Assembly (NCBI RefSeq): GCF_003841485.1
Contig: NZ_REFY01000007.1
Location: 1 to 64,000, forward strand
Source: Natrarchaeobius halalkaliphilus
GTDB taxonomy: Archaea > Halobacteriota > Halobacteria > Halobacteriales > Natrialbaceae
DNA: 64,000 bases
Direction: 5' to 3'
Shown here: positions 43,795 to 52,133 of the stretch, one piece after another
Position numbering within the stretch: the stretch's first letter is position 1
How the letters are laid out: every line of letters begins with the position of its first letter
Program-made: the position numbers and the translations under genes
The notes under the pieces: generated by a model
Told to the model about the DNA's origin: nothing
Database searches by the model: none
What the model saw: only the letters and a program-made list of their open reading frames with translations

Positions 43795-45219
43795 ATGAAA
43801 CGAACACGTCGAAACGTACTGCGCGATGCATCGAAGCTGTCTGCACTACTGGCCGGTCTTGGCGCGGCTGGGGCCGCCAAAGCTGATTCCGACGAGTATC
43901 CCGAATGGGATTCAGAGACAGTGTATACGGGGGATGACCGGGTCGTCTACGACGGCTCGGTCTGGGAAGCCAGCTGGTGGACTCAGGGGGACGAACCCGG
44001 CGAAAGTGAGTGGGGTCCCTGGGAGGAAGTCGACGACAGCGGCGATCCGGACCCCGAACCACCCGACGGTCCGACGGCGACTGTTTCCACGGATCCGTTG
44101 TCGCCGGAACCCGGCGACGAGGTCGAGTTCGACGCGGCTGACTCGGACGGCGAGATCGAGGATTACGGGTGGGAGTTCGGAGATGGCGAGACGGCGACCG
44201 GCGAGAACGTCACTCACGCGTACGGAGAGGAGGGAGAGTACACGGTCGAACTCACCGTCATCGACGACGGTGGTCAGACTGACAGCGAGACGGTTACGGT
44301 TTCGGTCGAACCCGAAGATGAATCTCCGCCCGTCGATCCGGGGGAGATTCCGGATCAGGTGTTCGCGCCCTATCACCATCTGACGACTGATCCCGAGACG
44401 ACACCGGTCGAGTGGTCCGGCCCTGCCGGGACGGACTACTTCCATCTGGCGTTCATTCTCGGAACCGGCGACGGAACGCCGGCCTGGGACGGTGACGTCG
44501 ATCACGTCGTCGGTGAAAGCCAGTTCGACGACGAAATCCGCGAGCTTCAAGACCAGGGCGGACAGGCGATCATCTCCTTTGGAGGTGCAGTCGGCAACTA
44601 TCTCGCGTCGGATTACGACGACCCGACCGAACTTGCCGATACGCTCGAGTTCATCGTCGACGAGTACGACTGTCCGTATCTCGACATCGACGACGAAGCC
44701 CCAGATATGGACGTCGTCGACCTGCGAAACGAGGCGATCGCGATCTTACAGGACCGACGTCCAGATGTCCACGTCGGCTACACCGTTCGGACGCGCGTCG
44801 ACGGCGTCGCAGACACCGAAATCATCACGAACGCGATCGATAACGGCGTCGACGTCGGCTACGTCAATCTGATGACGATGAACTGGGGCTGGGTGCGAAC
44901 CAGTGCGGAAAACTGCATCGAGTGTGCCGAAGGCACGCACGACCAGCTCCAGGAGTGGCTACCGGAGAAATCCGACGAGGAGTTGTACACGATGATCGGT
45001 ATCACGCCGATGATCGGCGTCCAGAACTCCGGCGGTCCGTTCTACCCCGAGGACGCTGCCGAGGTCAGGTCCTACGCCGAGGACCACGATCTTGGACTCC
45101 TCTCGTTCTGGTCGATCGAACGTGACAACCCTGGTGACGGACTCGACGCCGAACACAGCGGTATCGAGCAGGACCCTTTCGATTTCTCGGAGAACGTCAG
45201 TCCGTTTACCGCCGAGTAA
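43795..45219 (+). CDS. Secreted compact GH18-like chitinase, one CBM5/12 plus PKD
   Basis: A 474-residue Tat-exported protein: signal (MKRTRRNVL, to ~30), one CBM5/12 (~34-79), PKD (~93-171, YGWEFGDG), and a ~290-residue catalytic domain. The domain starts DQVFAPYHHLTTDPE, has SFGGA (261-265) where others have SIGGW, and CPYLDIDDE (293-301) with Glu301 as the probable acid. It is related to the catalytic domains at 41924 and 48766 but more diverged. The CBM-encoding DNA is nearly identical to that of the gene at 41924 (43897-43978 against 42026-42107), a sign of recent module exchange. Confidence 0.88.
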   Translation: MKRTRRNVLRDASKLSALLAGLGAAGAAKADSDEYPEWDSETVYTGDDRVVYDGSVWEASWWTQGDEPGESEWGPWEEVDDSGDPDPEPPDGPTATVSTDPLSPEPGDEVEFDAADSDGEIEDYGWEFGDGETATGENVTHAYGEEGEYTVELTVIDDGGQTDSETVTVSVEPEDESPPVDPGEIPDQVFAPYHHLTTDPETTPVEWSGPAGTDYFHLAFILGTGDGTPAWDGDVDHVVGESQFDDEIRELQDQGGQAIISFGGAVGNYLASDYDDPTELADTLEFIVDEYDCPYLDIDDEAPDMDVVDLRNEAIAILQDRRPDVHVGYTVRTRVDGVADTEIITNAIDNGVDVGYVNLMTMNWGWVRTSAENCIECAEGTHDQLQEWLPEKSDEELYTMIGITPMIGVQNSGGPFYPEDAAEVRSYAEDHDLGLLSFWSIERDNPGDGLDAEHSGIEQDPFDFSENVSPFTAE

Positions 45220-45395
45220 CACCACTCACCTTCGATTTTATGATTACTCGAGAGATTATGTGTAATTTCGGGAAAGATACCGCCGTTCTCTAACCGGTGA
45301 AGCTAGTTCACCAACCTTTGCCACACGAACGTATTCGATTGGCGTCCCGAAAAAGCCGATTCGGAGCGAACGGGGTGAAGTACAAGTCCGTCCGT

Positions 45396-45827
45396 CTACT
45401 GATCCATCCACAGCGTCTCGATGCGTTCCTCGACGAAATCGAAGACGAGACGACACACGTCGCGATGGTCGTCCGGCCACCGAGCGTTCTCCGCGTCGGG
45501 ACGACTGGCGTCCGGCGGCGGATGGAAGTGGTCTCGTGAGTTGTGATCGTTCGGATGTCGATCCCATCGACATTGCCACACACTGTCTCGACGCTCCTCT
45601 CGATAGTGAATATTGAGATCGTCGTTGCGGTACCAGCGGATCTCAAAGCGGACGGACGCGTCACGCGGATAGTACTCGCTGGAGAGCTCGACACGGAGTG
45701 ACAGCTTTCTTTCCTCGGCGATCTCTACCGACTCGAACATCCGACACCCGACGAACCGGGAACGCATCCGCTCCAACACCGACCGATCGATTGGCGCGGG
45801 ACTCGCGCCGTCGTTCACCGGTACCAT
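45396..45827 (-). CDS. Uncharacterised haloarchaeal protein paired with a winged-helix regulator
   Basis: A 143-residue protein I do not recognise. It has a strand-rich middle (LSLRVELSSEYYP, VRFEIRWYRNDDLNIHY, VWQCRWDRHPN) followed by HNSRDHFHPPPDA and a C-terminal helix (LVFDFVEERIETLWMD). The start is the ATG at 45827, two bases after the stop of the winged-helix gene upstream, so the pair is an operon. Such HTH-plus-small-protein pairs are scattered in haloarchaeal accessory regions and may be toxin-antitoxin-like, but I see no catalytic motif beyond the His cluster. It lies inside the chitinase array on the opposite strand. Confidence 0.6.
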   Translation of the reverse strand: MVPVNDGASPAPIDRSVLERMRSRFVGCRMFESVEIAEERKLSLRVELSSEYYPRDASVRFEIRWYRNDDLNIHYREERRDSVWQCRWDRHPNDHNSRDHFHPPPDASRPDAENARWPDDHRDVCRLVFDFVEERIETLWMDQ

Positions 45828-45829
45828 CG

Positions 45830-46345
45830 TTAGTGCGACGGAGCTGTAGAGCCGGTAGCCTTCTGCCGGGCGCGCTCGTGCAGGCGGCGCTCTTCGATGG
45901 CAGTAGCCCAATCGCCGAGATCCACGTACACGTCGTCAACCTGTGTCGCGTCGAATTCGAGGACGTCGACGTCGGCGGGCGAATCAGCACCGTACTCATC
46001 ACGGTACCGTTCGATCCTCTCGGTGAACTCCGATACGCGGGCCTGCAATTCCTCGACGGCGTGCTCCCGCGCAAGCTCGTTTACCCGCCGCCACTCGAAG
46101 TAATCGTCGTTACGCTCGTATCTAGCCGGCCGACCCTCGTGGTGGATGACGATGCCGAGGTCGGCATAAAAGGACAGGTGTGTCCGAGCCGACTCTTCCG
46201 AGCAGTCCGCCCGTTCGGCGATTTCTGCGGCCGTCATCGGCTCTCGAGCGTGCAACACCGCACCGTAGACGCGTTGCTTCGTGTCCTCGTTTTCGAATGG
46301 GCTATCGAACGGGGGCGGGCCGTCGCGGCGGGCTTCGTCTGCCAT
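45830..46345 (-). CDS. Winged-helix DNA-binding protein with coiled coil
   Basis: A 171-residue protein. Residues ~22-85 form an ArsR-like winged helix (TKQRVYGAVLHA, MTAAEIAERADCSEESARTHLSFYADLGIV). Then come the wing (HHEGRPARYERNDDYF), a helical coiled-coil region (AREHAVEELQARVSEFTERIER) and a conserved-looking strand (VDVLEFDATQ). It matches the haloarchaeal DUF7342-type layout as far as I recall. It is the first gene of a two-gene minus-strand operon and may regulate it. The start is the ATG at 46345; the frame further upstream encodes unrelated sequence. Confidence 0.7.
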   Translation of the reverse strand: MADEARRDGPPPFDSPFENEDTKQRVYGAVLHAREPMTAAEIAERADCSEESARTHLSFYADLGIVIHHEGRPARYERNDDYFEWRRVNELAREHAVEELQARVSEFTERIERYRDEYGADSPADVDVLEFDATQVDDVYVDLGDWATAIEERRLHERARQKATGSTAPSH

Positions 46346-46935
46346 ACGTCTATCTACGAGCTTGGAACACATATTTCTTCCTCCAACCAAGATATATTGT
46401 TCAGCTTCTCGGCCATTCCGTCTTTTGATCTTCCTTTCAAGACAGAATCTGGGTATGACTTCCGTGCTGACACCGATTGCTAAGATCGGTAATGACATCC
46501 TCGTCGGCGTAAACGCCGCGGTTTCCACGCGCTTGGCGTCGGACGGGCCGACACCAACGGTGGCAATATCCCCTTTCCAGGTACTCCGGTTTGCACGCGA
46601 GTCGTCAGTCCCTCGCGGGAGTGGTGTGCTTGGAGTTGTTATACTGCGTGGACCACCGGTTGAAAAACAGTGAACTACCCTACCCTAATCGCTCACGGCT
46701 GACGCCGTTCGCTCCTTGAGGAAGGGGACTTAGCGCCTCAATTCAGCTAAAAATAGCGTTGACATTTTCGCACATCTTCTAAGACATCGCTCACTTGCAT
46801 ATTAAATATTTCCTGTATGTACAGATTTATTACGATAGGATATAAGACATTCGGTAGCGCTTCACAAGAAGTGCGACGGTACGGGGCGGGTATCCACGCA
46901 TCCGGTTATGCTTTCTCGTACCAAACCTCACCACC
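46346..46935. other. Intergenic region with IS left-end-like remnant and chitinase promoter
   Basis: At 46668-46740 lies GTGAACTACCCTACCC ... GTTCGCTCCTTGAGGAAGGGG, a layout I associate with left ends of haloarchaeal IS200/IS605 elements. The GCTCCTTGAGGA part is also present at ~3604-3615. No transposase is present. An AT-rich patch at 46795-46850 with TATA-like runs precedes the chitinase gene at 46936. I see no other gene. Confidence 0.45.
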
Positions 46936-48708
46936 ATGAAAGAAACCAGACGCAACGTTCTGTGGAAGGCATCGGCGCTGTCCGCGATCGGACTCGGTGC
47001 GACCGTCACCGGCGCGACAACAGACGACTGTAGCGACTACCCCGACTGGGACGCGGACGACACCTACACCGACGGTGACCGGGTTGTCTTCGAGGGGAAC
47101 CTCTACGAGGCGGAGTGGTGGGTTCAGGGGACTGAACCCGACGATGACGAGGGTGTTTGGACGGCGGTCGGCCCCTGCGAGGGCAACGGGGCAGGTCCGC
47201 AGGCATCGTTCGAAGTCAGTCCTGCGGTTCCGGAGCCCGGCGACGAGGTTGAGTTCGATGCGGATGATTCGGCGGGTGATATCGAGGACTACGAGTGGGA
47301 GTTCGGAGATGGCGGGACGGCAACCGGCGAGAACGTCACTCACGCGTTCGACGACGACGGAGAGTACGAAGTCGAACTCACTGTCACCGACGACGACGAT
47401 GAAACTGATAGTGCTACCGACGAACTTTCGGTCGTCGATCGGGACGCCGGTGCCGCGGACAAGCGCGTCGTCTCGTACTACATGCAGTGGGCCCAGTACG
47501 AACGCGATTACTATCCCGAAGACATCCCCTACGACGACATCACTCACCTCCAGTACGCGTTCATGCGTCCAGAGGAGGACGGCTCGATCGAGATCGTCGG
47601 TGACGACCACGAGGCGCGCCTGCTGTTTCCCGACGAAGCGGGCTACGGTCACGAGGACTCGTTCGAGGGAATCGTCGACGAGCACGAAGACGTCGTCTTC
47701 CTGATCTCCATCGGTGGGTGGGGTGATTCGGAGTACTTCTCCGACGCCGCACACACCCAAGAGAACCGCGAACGGTTCGCCTCCGACGCGGTCGAGATCC
47801 TCCGGGAGACCGGTTTCGACGGTATCGACGTCGACTGGGAGTATCCGGGCTTCGAGGGCGAGGAGGGCAACGTCGTCCGACCCGACGAAGACCACGAGAA
47901 TTACGCTCTCTTGCTCGAGGAGTGTCGCAAACAACTCGACGAAGCCGAGGACGAAGACGACAAACGCTACTGGCTCACCGCGGCCCACTCGGCTAACACC
48001 GAGCACAACGAGGACTTCGATCACGAGGCGCTCCGGGATCACCTCGATTTCGTTTCGCTCATGACGTTCGACTACCACGGCGGCTTCTCCGAGTACACGG
48101 CTCACCATTCGCCGTTGCATCGGAACGAAGACGATCCACACGACTACGCCGACGACTGGTACACCTCGTACGCGATGGAGTGGTGGGTCGATCAGGGATG
48201 GGATTCCGAGAATCTCAACATGGCCGTTCCGTTCTACGGCCGGAGTTTCGCCGGGATCGACCCGCCCGAGGACGACTTCGGAACGGGCGAGGACGACGGC
48301 CTCTTCCAGGAGTTCGAGGACACCGGCGACGGCTCGTTCCCCGATCCCGATCCGGACGGTGGCTCGAGCGTCAGCGGAATCTATGAGTACTGGGATCTCG
48401 CCGGCGAGATCCGCGGGGACGGCGAAAGTCAGGTCGACCTGAGCGAAGAGGGCTGGGAGACCGCGATCGACGAGGAGGCGGTGACCGCCTGGAGCTACAA
48501 CCCCGACGAGACCGTTCCCTCCTCGCCCGGCGAAGGCTGGGGCGAGAACGAGGGACTGATGATCTCCCACGAGACGACCGAGACCGTCGAGCAGAAGATG
48601 GAGTGGATCACGGACAACGACTACGGCGGCACGATGCTGTGGGCGCTGTCGCACGACACGCCCGACCACGAACTGCTGAGCGCGATCTCCGAGACGTTGC
48701 TGGACTGA
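46936..48708 (+). CDS. Secreted GH18 chitinase, one CBM5/12 plus PKD
   Basis: A 590-residue Tat-exported chitinase: signal (MKETRRNVL, to ~28), a diverged CBM5/12 (~35-80) bounded by cysteines (Cys32 and Cys81), PKD (~88-167, YEWEFGDG), and GH18 from ~176. The barrel has SIGGW (258-262) and the catalytic DGIDVDWE (295-302, Glu302), followed by EYPGFEG. It resembles the chitinase at 35595 (both begin KRVVxYYxQWAQYxRDY and contain GGWGDSEYFS), so these two are the closest pair among the classical GH18 genes. It has its own AT-rich leader and is followed at 57 bp by another chitinase. Confidence 0.95.
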   Translation: MKETRRNVLWKASALSAIGLGATVTGATTDDCSDYPDWDADDTYTDGDRVVFEGNLYEAEWWVQGTEPDDDEGVWTAVGPCEGNGAGPQASFEVSPAVPEPGDEVEFDADDSAGDIEDYEWEFGDGGTATGENVTHAFDDDGEYEVELTVTDDDDETDSATDELSVVDRDAGAADKRVVSYYMQWAQYERDYYPEDIPYDDITHLQYAFMRPEEDGSIEIVGDDHEARLLFPDEAGYGHEDSFEGIVDEHEDVVFLISIGGWGDSEYFSDAAHTQENRERFASDAVEILRETGFDGIDVDWEYPGFEGEEGNVVRPDEDHENYALLLEECRKQLDEAEDEDDKRYWLTAAHSANTEHNEDFDHEALRDHLDFVSLMTFDYHGGFSEYTAHHSPLHRNEDDPHDYADDWYTSYAMEWWVDQGWDSENLNMAVPFYGRSFAGIDPPEDDFGTGEDDGLFQEFEDTGDGSFPDPDPDGGSSVSGIYEYWDLAGEIRGDGESQVDLSEEGWETAIDEEAVTAWSYNPDETVPSSPGEGWGENEGLMISHETTETVEQKMEWITDNDYGGTMLWALSHDTPDHELLSAISETLLD

Positions 48709-48765
48709 TCAACAGAGTGAACGACTAAACGAGCGATACACGAGACTGCGAAATACGAGACACCC

Positions 48766-50127
48766 ATGAAACAGACACGCCGAACGCTGCTTCGAAACGC
48801 ATCGAAACTATCAATCGTACTGGGAGGCCTCGGCGTCGCTGGCGCGACCGTCACCGCCGAAGAGTATCCCGAGTGGAATCCCGACGAGACGTACACCGAA
48901 GGCGACCGCGTCGTCCACGAGGGATCCGTCTGGGAAGCCCAGTGGTGGACTCAGGGCGACGAACCCGGGGAAAGCGACTGGGGCCCCTGGGAGGAAGTCG
49001 AAACGCACGATCCGGGGCCGAGCGCCTCGTTCTCCGTCAGCGACTCGAGTCCCGACCCCGGCGACGACGTCGAGTTCGACGCGAGCGAGTCGGCGGGCAA
49101 TCTCGAGAGTTACGGATGGGAGTTCGACGACGGCGAGACGGCGACCGGCGAGGCCGTCACCCACTCGTTCGACGACGACGGAGAGCACGAGGTCGAACTC
49201 ACCGTCGAAGACGTCGACGGCGAAAGCGATAGCACGGGGTCGACCGTCTACGTCGGCGACGTCGAGCCGCCGGACGCCGACGGCGTTTACTCGCCGTACC
49301 AGGGCACCTGGTACGACATCGTCGACGGTACCCTCGAGCGGGACACCGACCGAGTCATCATGTCGTTCATCGGCGACGGAACACGGGACGACGAAATTTC
49401 GCCAGCCTGGCTCGCGGACTGTCAGAACCACGAGTGTGGCGAGGAGTCACTCGACACCTACGCCGGCGAGATTCAGACGCTCCAGGACGAGGGAATCGAG
49501 GTCGGACTGACGATCGGCGGCTGGGAGAGTCCCGTCCTCGCTCGCGACGCGGACGATCCGGAGGAGCTGAAGGACGCGTATATCGATCTGCTCGACACGT
49601 TCGACGCCACCCACCTCGATATTGACGACGAAAACGCGGAGGATCCAGATCGACCGGACGGCCTCCACGAAATCCGCAACGAGGCGCTCGCGTTGCTCAA
49701 AGACGAACGGCCCGAGGTCACCGTCGGGTTCACCGTCTCGGCCAGTCCGGACGGGCTCGCCGACTCCGGACACTCTCCCGGGAAGGTGTTCATCGAGGAC
49801 GCCGTCGAGAAAGGCCTCGAGTTGGACTACGTGCAAGCGATGGCGATGCATTTCGAAGACGAACCCGAGAACTTCGAGACGATCACCTCGGCGCTCGAGA
49901 GCGCGGTCGACTTCCTCGAAGAGGTGTATCCCGAACGGTCCGAAGACGAGCTGTGGGGGATGGTCGGCGTGACGCCGTACGTCGGTGAGATTACGACGAA
50001 CGACGCCAGTGACCTCGTCGACTTCGCCGCCGAGAAAGGAATGTACAGCATCGCGCCGTGGGTGCTTGGCGAAGACGACGGCGGCGAGTTCTCGGCCGTC
50101 TTCTCCGAGTTCGAAAGCGGCGACTAG
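48766..50127 (+). CDS. Secreted compact GH18-like chitinase, one CBM5/12 plus PKD
   Basis: A 453-residue Tat-exported protein: signal (MKQTRRTLL, to ~31), one CBM5/12 (~34-78), PKD (~86-166, YGWEFDDG), and the compact GH18-like domain from ~172 with TIGGW (249-253) and THLDIDDE (282-289, Glu289). The catalytic domain is nearly the same as that at 41924 and includes identical DNA runs of 68 and 74 bp. It starts 57 bp after the preceding chitinase and has no AT-rich leader, so the two are likely co-transcribed. It ends the array, facing the GH9 operon. Confidence 0.92.
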   Translation: MKQTRRTLLRNASKLSIVLGGLGVAGATVTAEEYPEWNPDETYTEGDRVVHEGSVWEAQWWTQGDEPGESDWGPWEEVETHDPGPSASFSVSDSSPDPGDDVEFDASESAGNLESYGWEFDDGETATGEAVTHSFDDDGEHEVELTVEDVDGESDSTGSTVYVGDVEPPDADGVYSPYQGTWYDIVDGTLERDTDRVIMSFIGDGTRDDEISPAWLADCQNHECGEESLDTYAGEIQTLQDEGIEVGLTIGGWESPVLARDADDPEELKDAYIDLLDTFDATHLDIDDENAEDPDRPDGLHEIRNEALALLKDERPEVTVGFTVSASPDGLADSGHSPGKVFIEDAVEKGLELDYVQAMAMHFEDEPENFETITSALESAVDFLEEVYPERSEDELWGMVGVTPYVGEITTNDASDLVDFAAEKGMYSIAPWVLGEDDGGEFSAVFSEFESGD

Positions 50128-50307
50128 CCCGGGTTTCGAACCGTCGATTTTTGAAGCTCGGAGAGCGACGATGGTACTTGATACCGAGACTTGTATTACC
50201 CGAGGCCGAAACACCGTTAATACCGTTTTTAGCCACCCTTAGAAAATACTTCGATTATCAAAGTAATTGCATTCGATCGAGTATCGGTCTCGGAAAAGCG
50301 ATCGCTG

Positions 50308-52101
50308 TTATTCACTCGAGCGTCGCGAGGCGACGGCGACGACGAACCAGGCGGCGTGGGGGAGCCACTGTTCGGCCCACCGCCAGCGATGAGCGTGATC
50401 GTCTCCGACTCCGTCGGGGAGGAAGGCGATATCGGATTCGTCGGTCACGCCGGCGGTGATTCCGTTGGAGATTCCACCGGGGACGTTCCGAAACCGCTCG
50501 TGGTAGTGCGGCGGATTCCGTCCGGTTCCCTCCACCATCGACGTATCGAAGGGGTTCAACCCGAGTATCCAGTCCAGCTGGGCCCCGGCGAAATGGTGGA
50601 GTTCGTCGCTACTGGATTCGAACTCGTCGCCTAACGCGCGAACCGATCTCGAGGCGGCCGCCGCGAGCGAGGCGATGCGGGCGTTTTCGCCTTGCCACCA
50701 GTAGCCGGTCTCGTTCTCGTGGGGGAAGAAAAACGCTCCCCGCGGCTGGGGCTCGTCGGCCGCTTTCACGTATGCGCGGGCGTAGCCGAACGGATTGGAT
50801 ACGCCGGTCGTGATCTCGAGTTCGAACGCCCAGTAGGCCGCCAGTGCGTCCGCGATATCGTCTCGCAGGATCCCGTCGTCGGGTGACGAATCGGACTCGC
50901 CGAGCACCTCGAGGAATCGACAGAGCGAAAGCGCCGGCAGTCCCTCCTCGGCGGCGTGAAAGAACGGTCGCTCGTCGTCGTCGGCACGCCACCAGCCCGC
51001 GTATCGGCTGTCACCGGTCTGGCGCGAGAGCAACGATCGTGCCCGGTCGCTCGCGGCATCGTAAAACCGTCGCTCGCCGGTCGCGCCGTAGAGTTCCGTC
51101 GCCGCCAACAGCGCACAGTAGTCGTCGATGACGTTCTCGGTTCCGTCGTCGAGATAGGCCTCGTTGCGTTTCTCGAGGTGATCGAACGCGTCGATCGCTC
51201 TCGAGCGGTACGTCTCGAGATCGAACGCCGCTGCCTCCGCTGCCTCCGACGATTCGTCGAGTCGACTCGCCCGTGCGAGGGCCGCGACCGAGACGCCGCC
51301 ACCCTGTCGGTAGCCGGCCCGATAGTCCGCGGTTTTCGTTCCGTCCTCGCCCTCGTAGGCGCAGATCTCCCGCCGATCGGTTTCTTTCGACCACTGATCG
51401 AAGACGGTGTGGTAGAAGTACCCCTCGTCGTCGCACATTCGGACGAGAAAGTCCGCGCCGTGGAGACTCTCCTCGAGCAGTCGCTCCTCGAACAGTGCGC
51501 CGAGCGAGCGCTCGCCGGCGTACAGCTGGTCGACGGCGTCGAGCAGTCCCCAGACGACGATCGGCGTCTGCTGGGGATTGACGTAGTTCGCGTAGCTGAG
51601 GTGACTGAGATATTTGCTCGTATCACCCGATGCGTCGTACCAGCCGCCGTGGACGTCGACGGTGTCGCTTCGGTCGCCAACGAACGGAACCGTCCGGTCG
51701 GCCCGGTCGTACCGTCCGGACGCGCGTTGGGTCTTGAAATAGTAGATGACGTCGGAGAGAACGCGCTCTTCGAGGACGTTCTCGCGGATTTCGAACGCGT
51801 GCGACCGCGAACGGGTTCGGCTTTGGGTTTCGTCCGATCCGATTTCACCGTTTTCGCCGGTCTCTACGGCCACGGCGTACGAGCCCGGCTTCGAGAGCGC
51901 CGTGAACTCGAGCGACCAGAACACCCAGTCCTGCCAGTTATCGACGGTGTCGTGGCGGATTACCTCGGGTTCGGCCACGACGGCGTTCGATTCCACATCC
52001 ACGATGCTGACGGGTCCGGGTACTTCGTCGGGCGTGGCCCGGAGAATCGCGCGTTTTCGGTCGTCCGGATCGTATCCGGCCTGATTGACGAGAACGTTCA
52101 T
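50308..52101 (-). CDS. Cytoplasmic GH9 family glycosidase (chitobiose/glucosaminide-type candidate)
   Basis: A 597-residue GH9 enzyme with no signal peptide. An Ig-like N-terminal domain (MNVLVNQAGYDPDDRKRAIL, to ~105) precedes the (alpha/alpha)6 barrel. The nucleophile-side motif is GGWYDASGDTSKY (152-164). Near the C-terminus come LGLNPFDTSMVEGTGRNPP with HYHERF and the Glu-bearing RWAEQWLPHAAWFV. Intracellular GH9 enzymes with this domain order in Vibrionaceae act as exo-beta-glucosaminidases on chito-oligosaccharides. Because this gene ends a peptide-type ABC operon beside seven chitinases, that activity is more likely than cellulase. It lies 32 bp after the TIM-barrel gene. Confidence 0.85.
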   Translation of the reverse strand: MNVLVNQAGYDPDDRKRAILRATPDEVPGPVSIVDVESNAVVAEPEVIRHDTVDNWQDWVFWSLEFTALSKPGSYAVAVETGENGEIGSDETQSRTRSRSHAFEIRENVLEERVLSDVIYYFKTQRASGRYDRADRTVPFVGDRSDTVDVHGGWYDASGDTSKYLSHLSYANYVNPQQTPIVVWGLLDAVDQLYAGERSLGALFEERLLEESLHGADFLVRMCDDEGYFYHTVFDQWSKETDRREICAYEGEDGTKTADYRAGYRQGGGVSVAALARASRLDESSEAAEAAAFDLETYRSRAIDAFDHLEKRNEAYLDDGTENVIDDYCALLAATELYGATGERRFYDAASDRARSLLSRQTGDSRYAGWWRADDDERPFFHAAEEGLPALSLCRFLEVLGESDSSPDDGILRDDIADALAAYWAFELEITTGVSNPFGYARAYVKAADEPQPRGAFFFPHENETGYWWQGENARIASLAAAASRSVRALGDEFESSSDELHHFAGAQLDWILGLNPFDTSMVEGTGRNPPHYHERFRNVPGGISNGITAGVTDESDIAFLPDGVGDDHAHRWRWAEQWLPHAAWFVVAVASRRSSE

Positions 52102-52133
52102 ATGCGTGAGTCGGACGGGATAGTCGTCGATCG

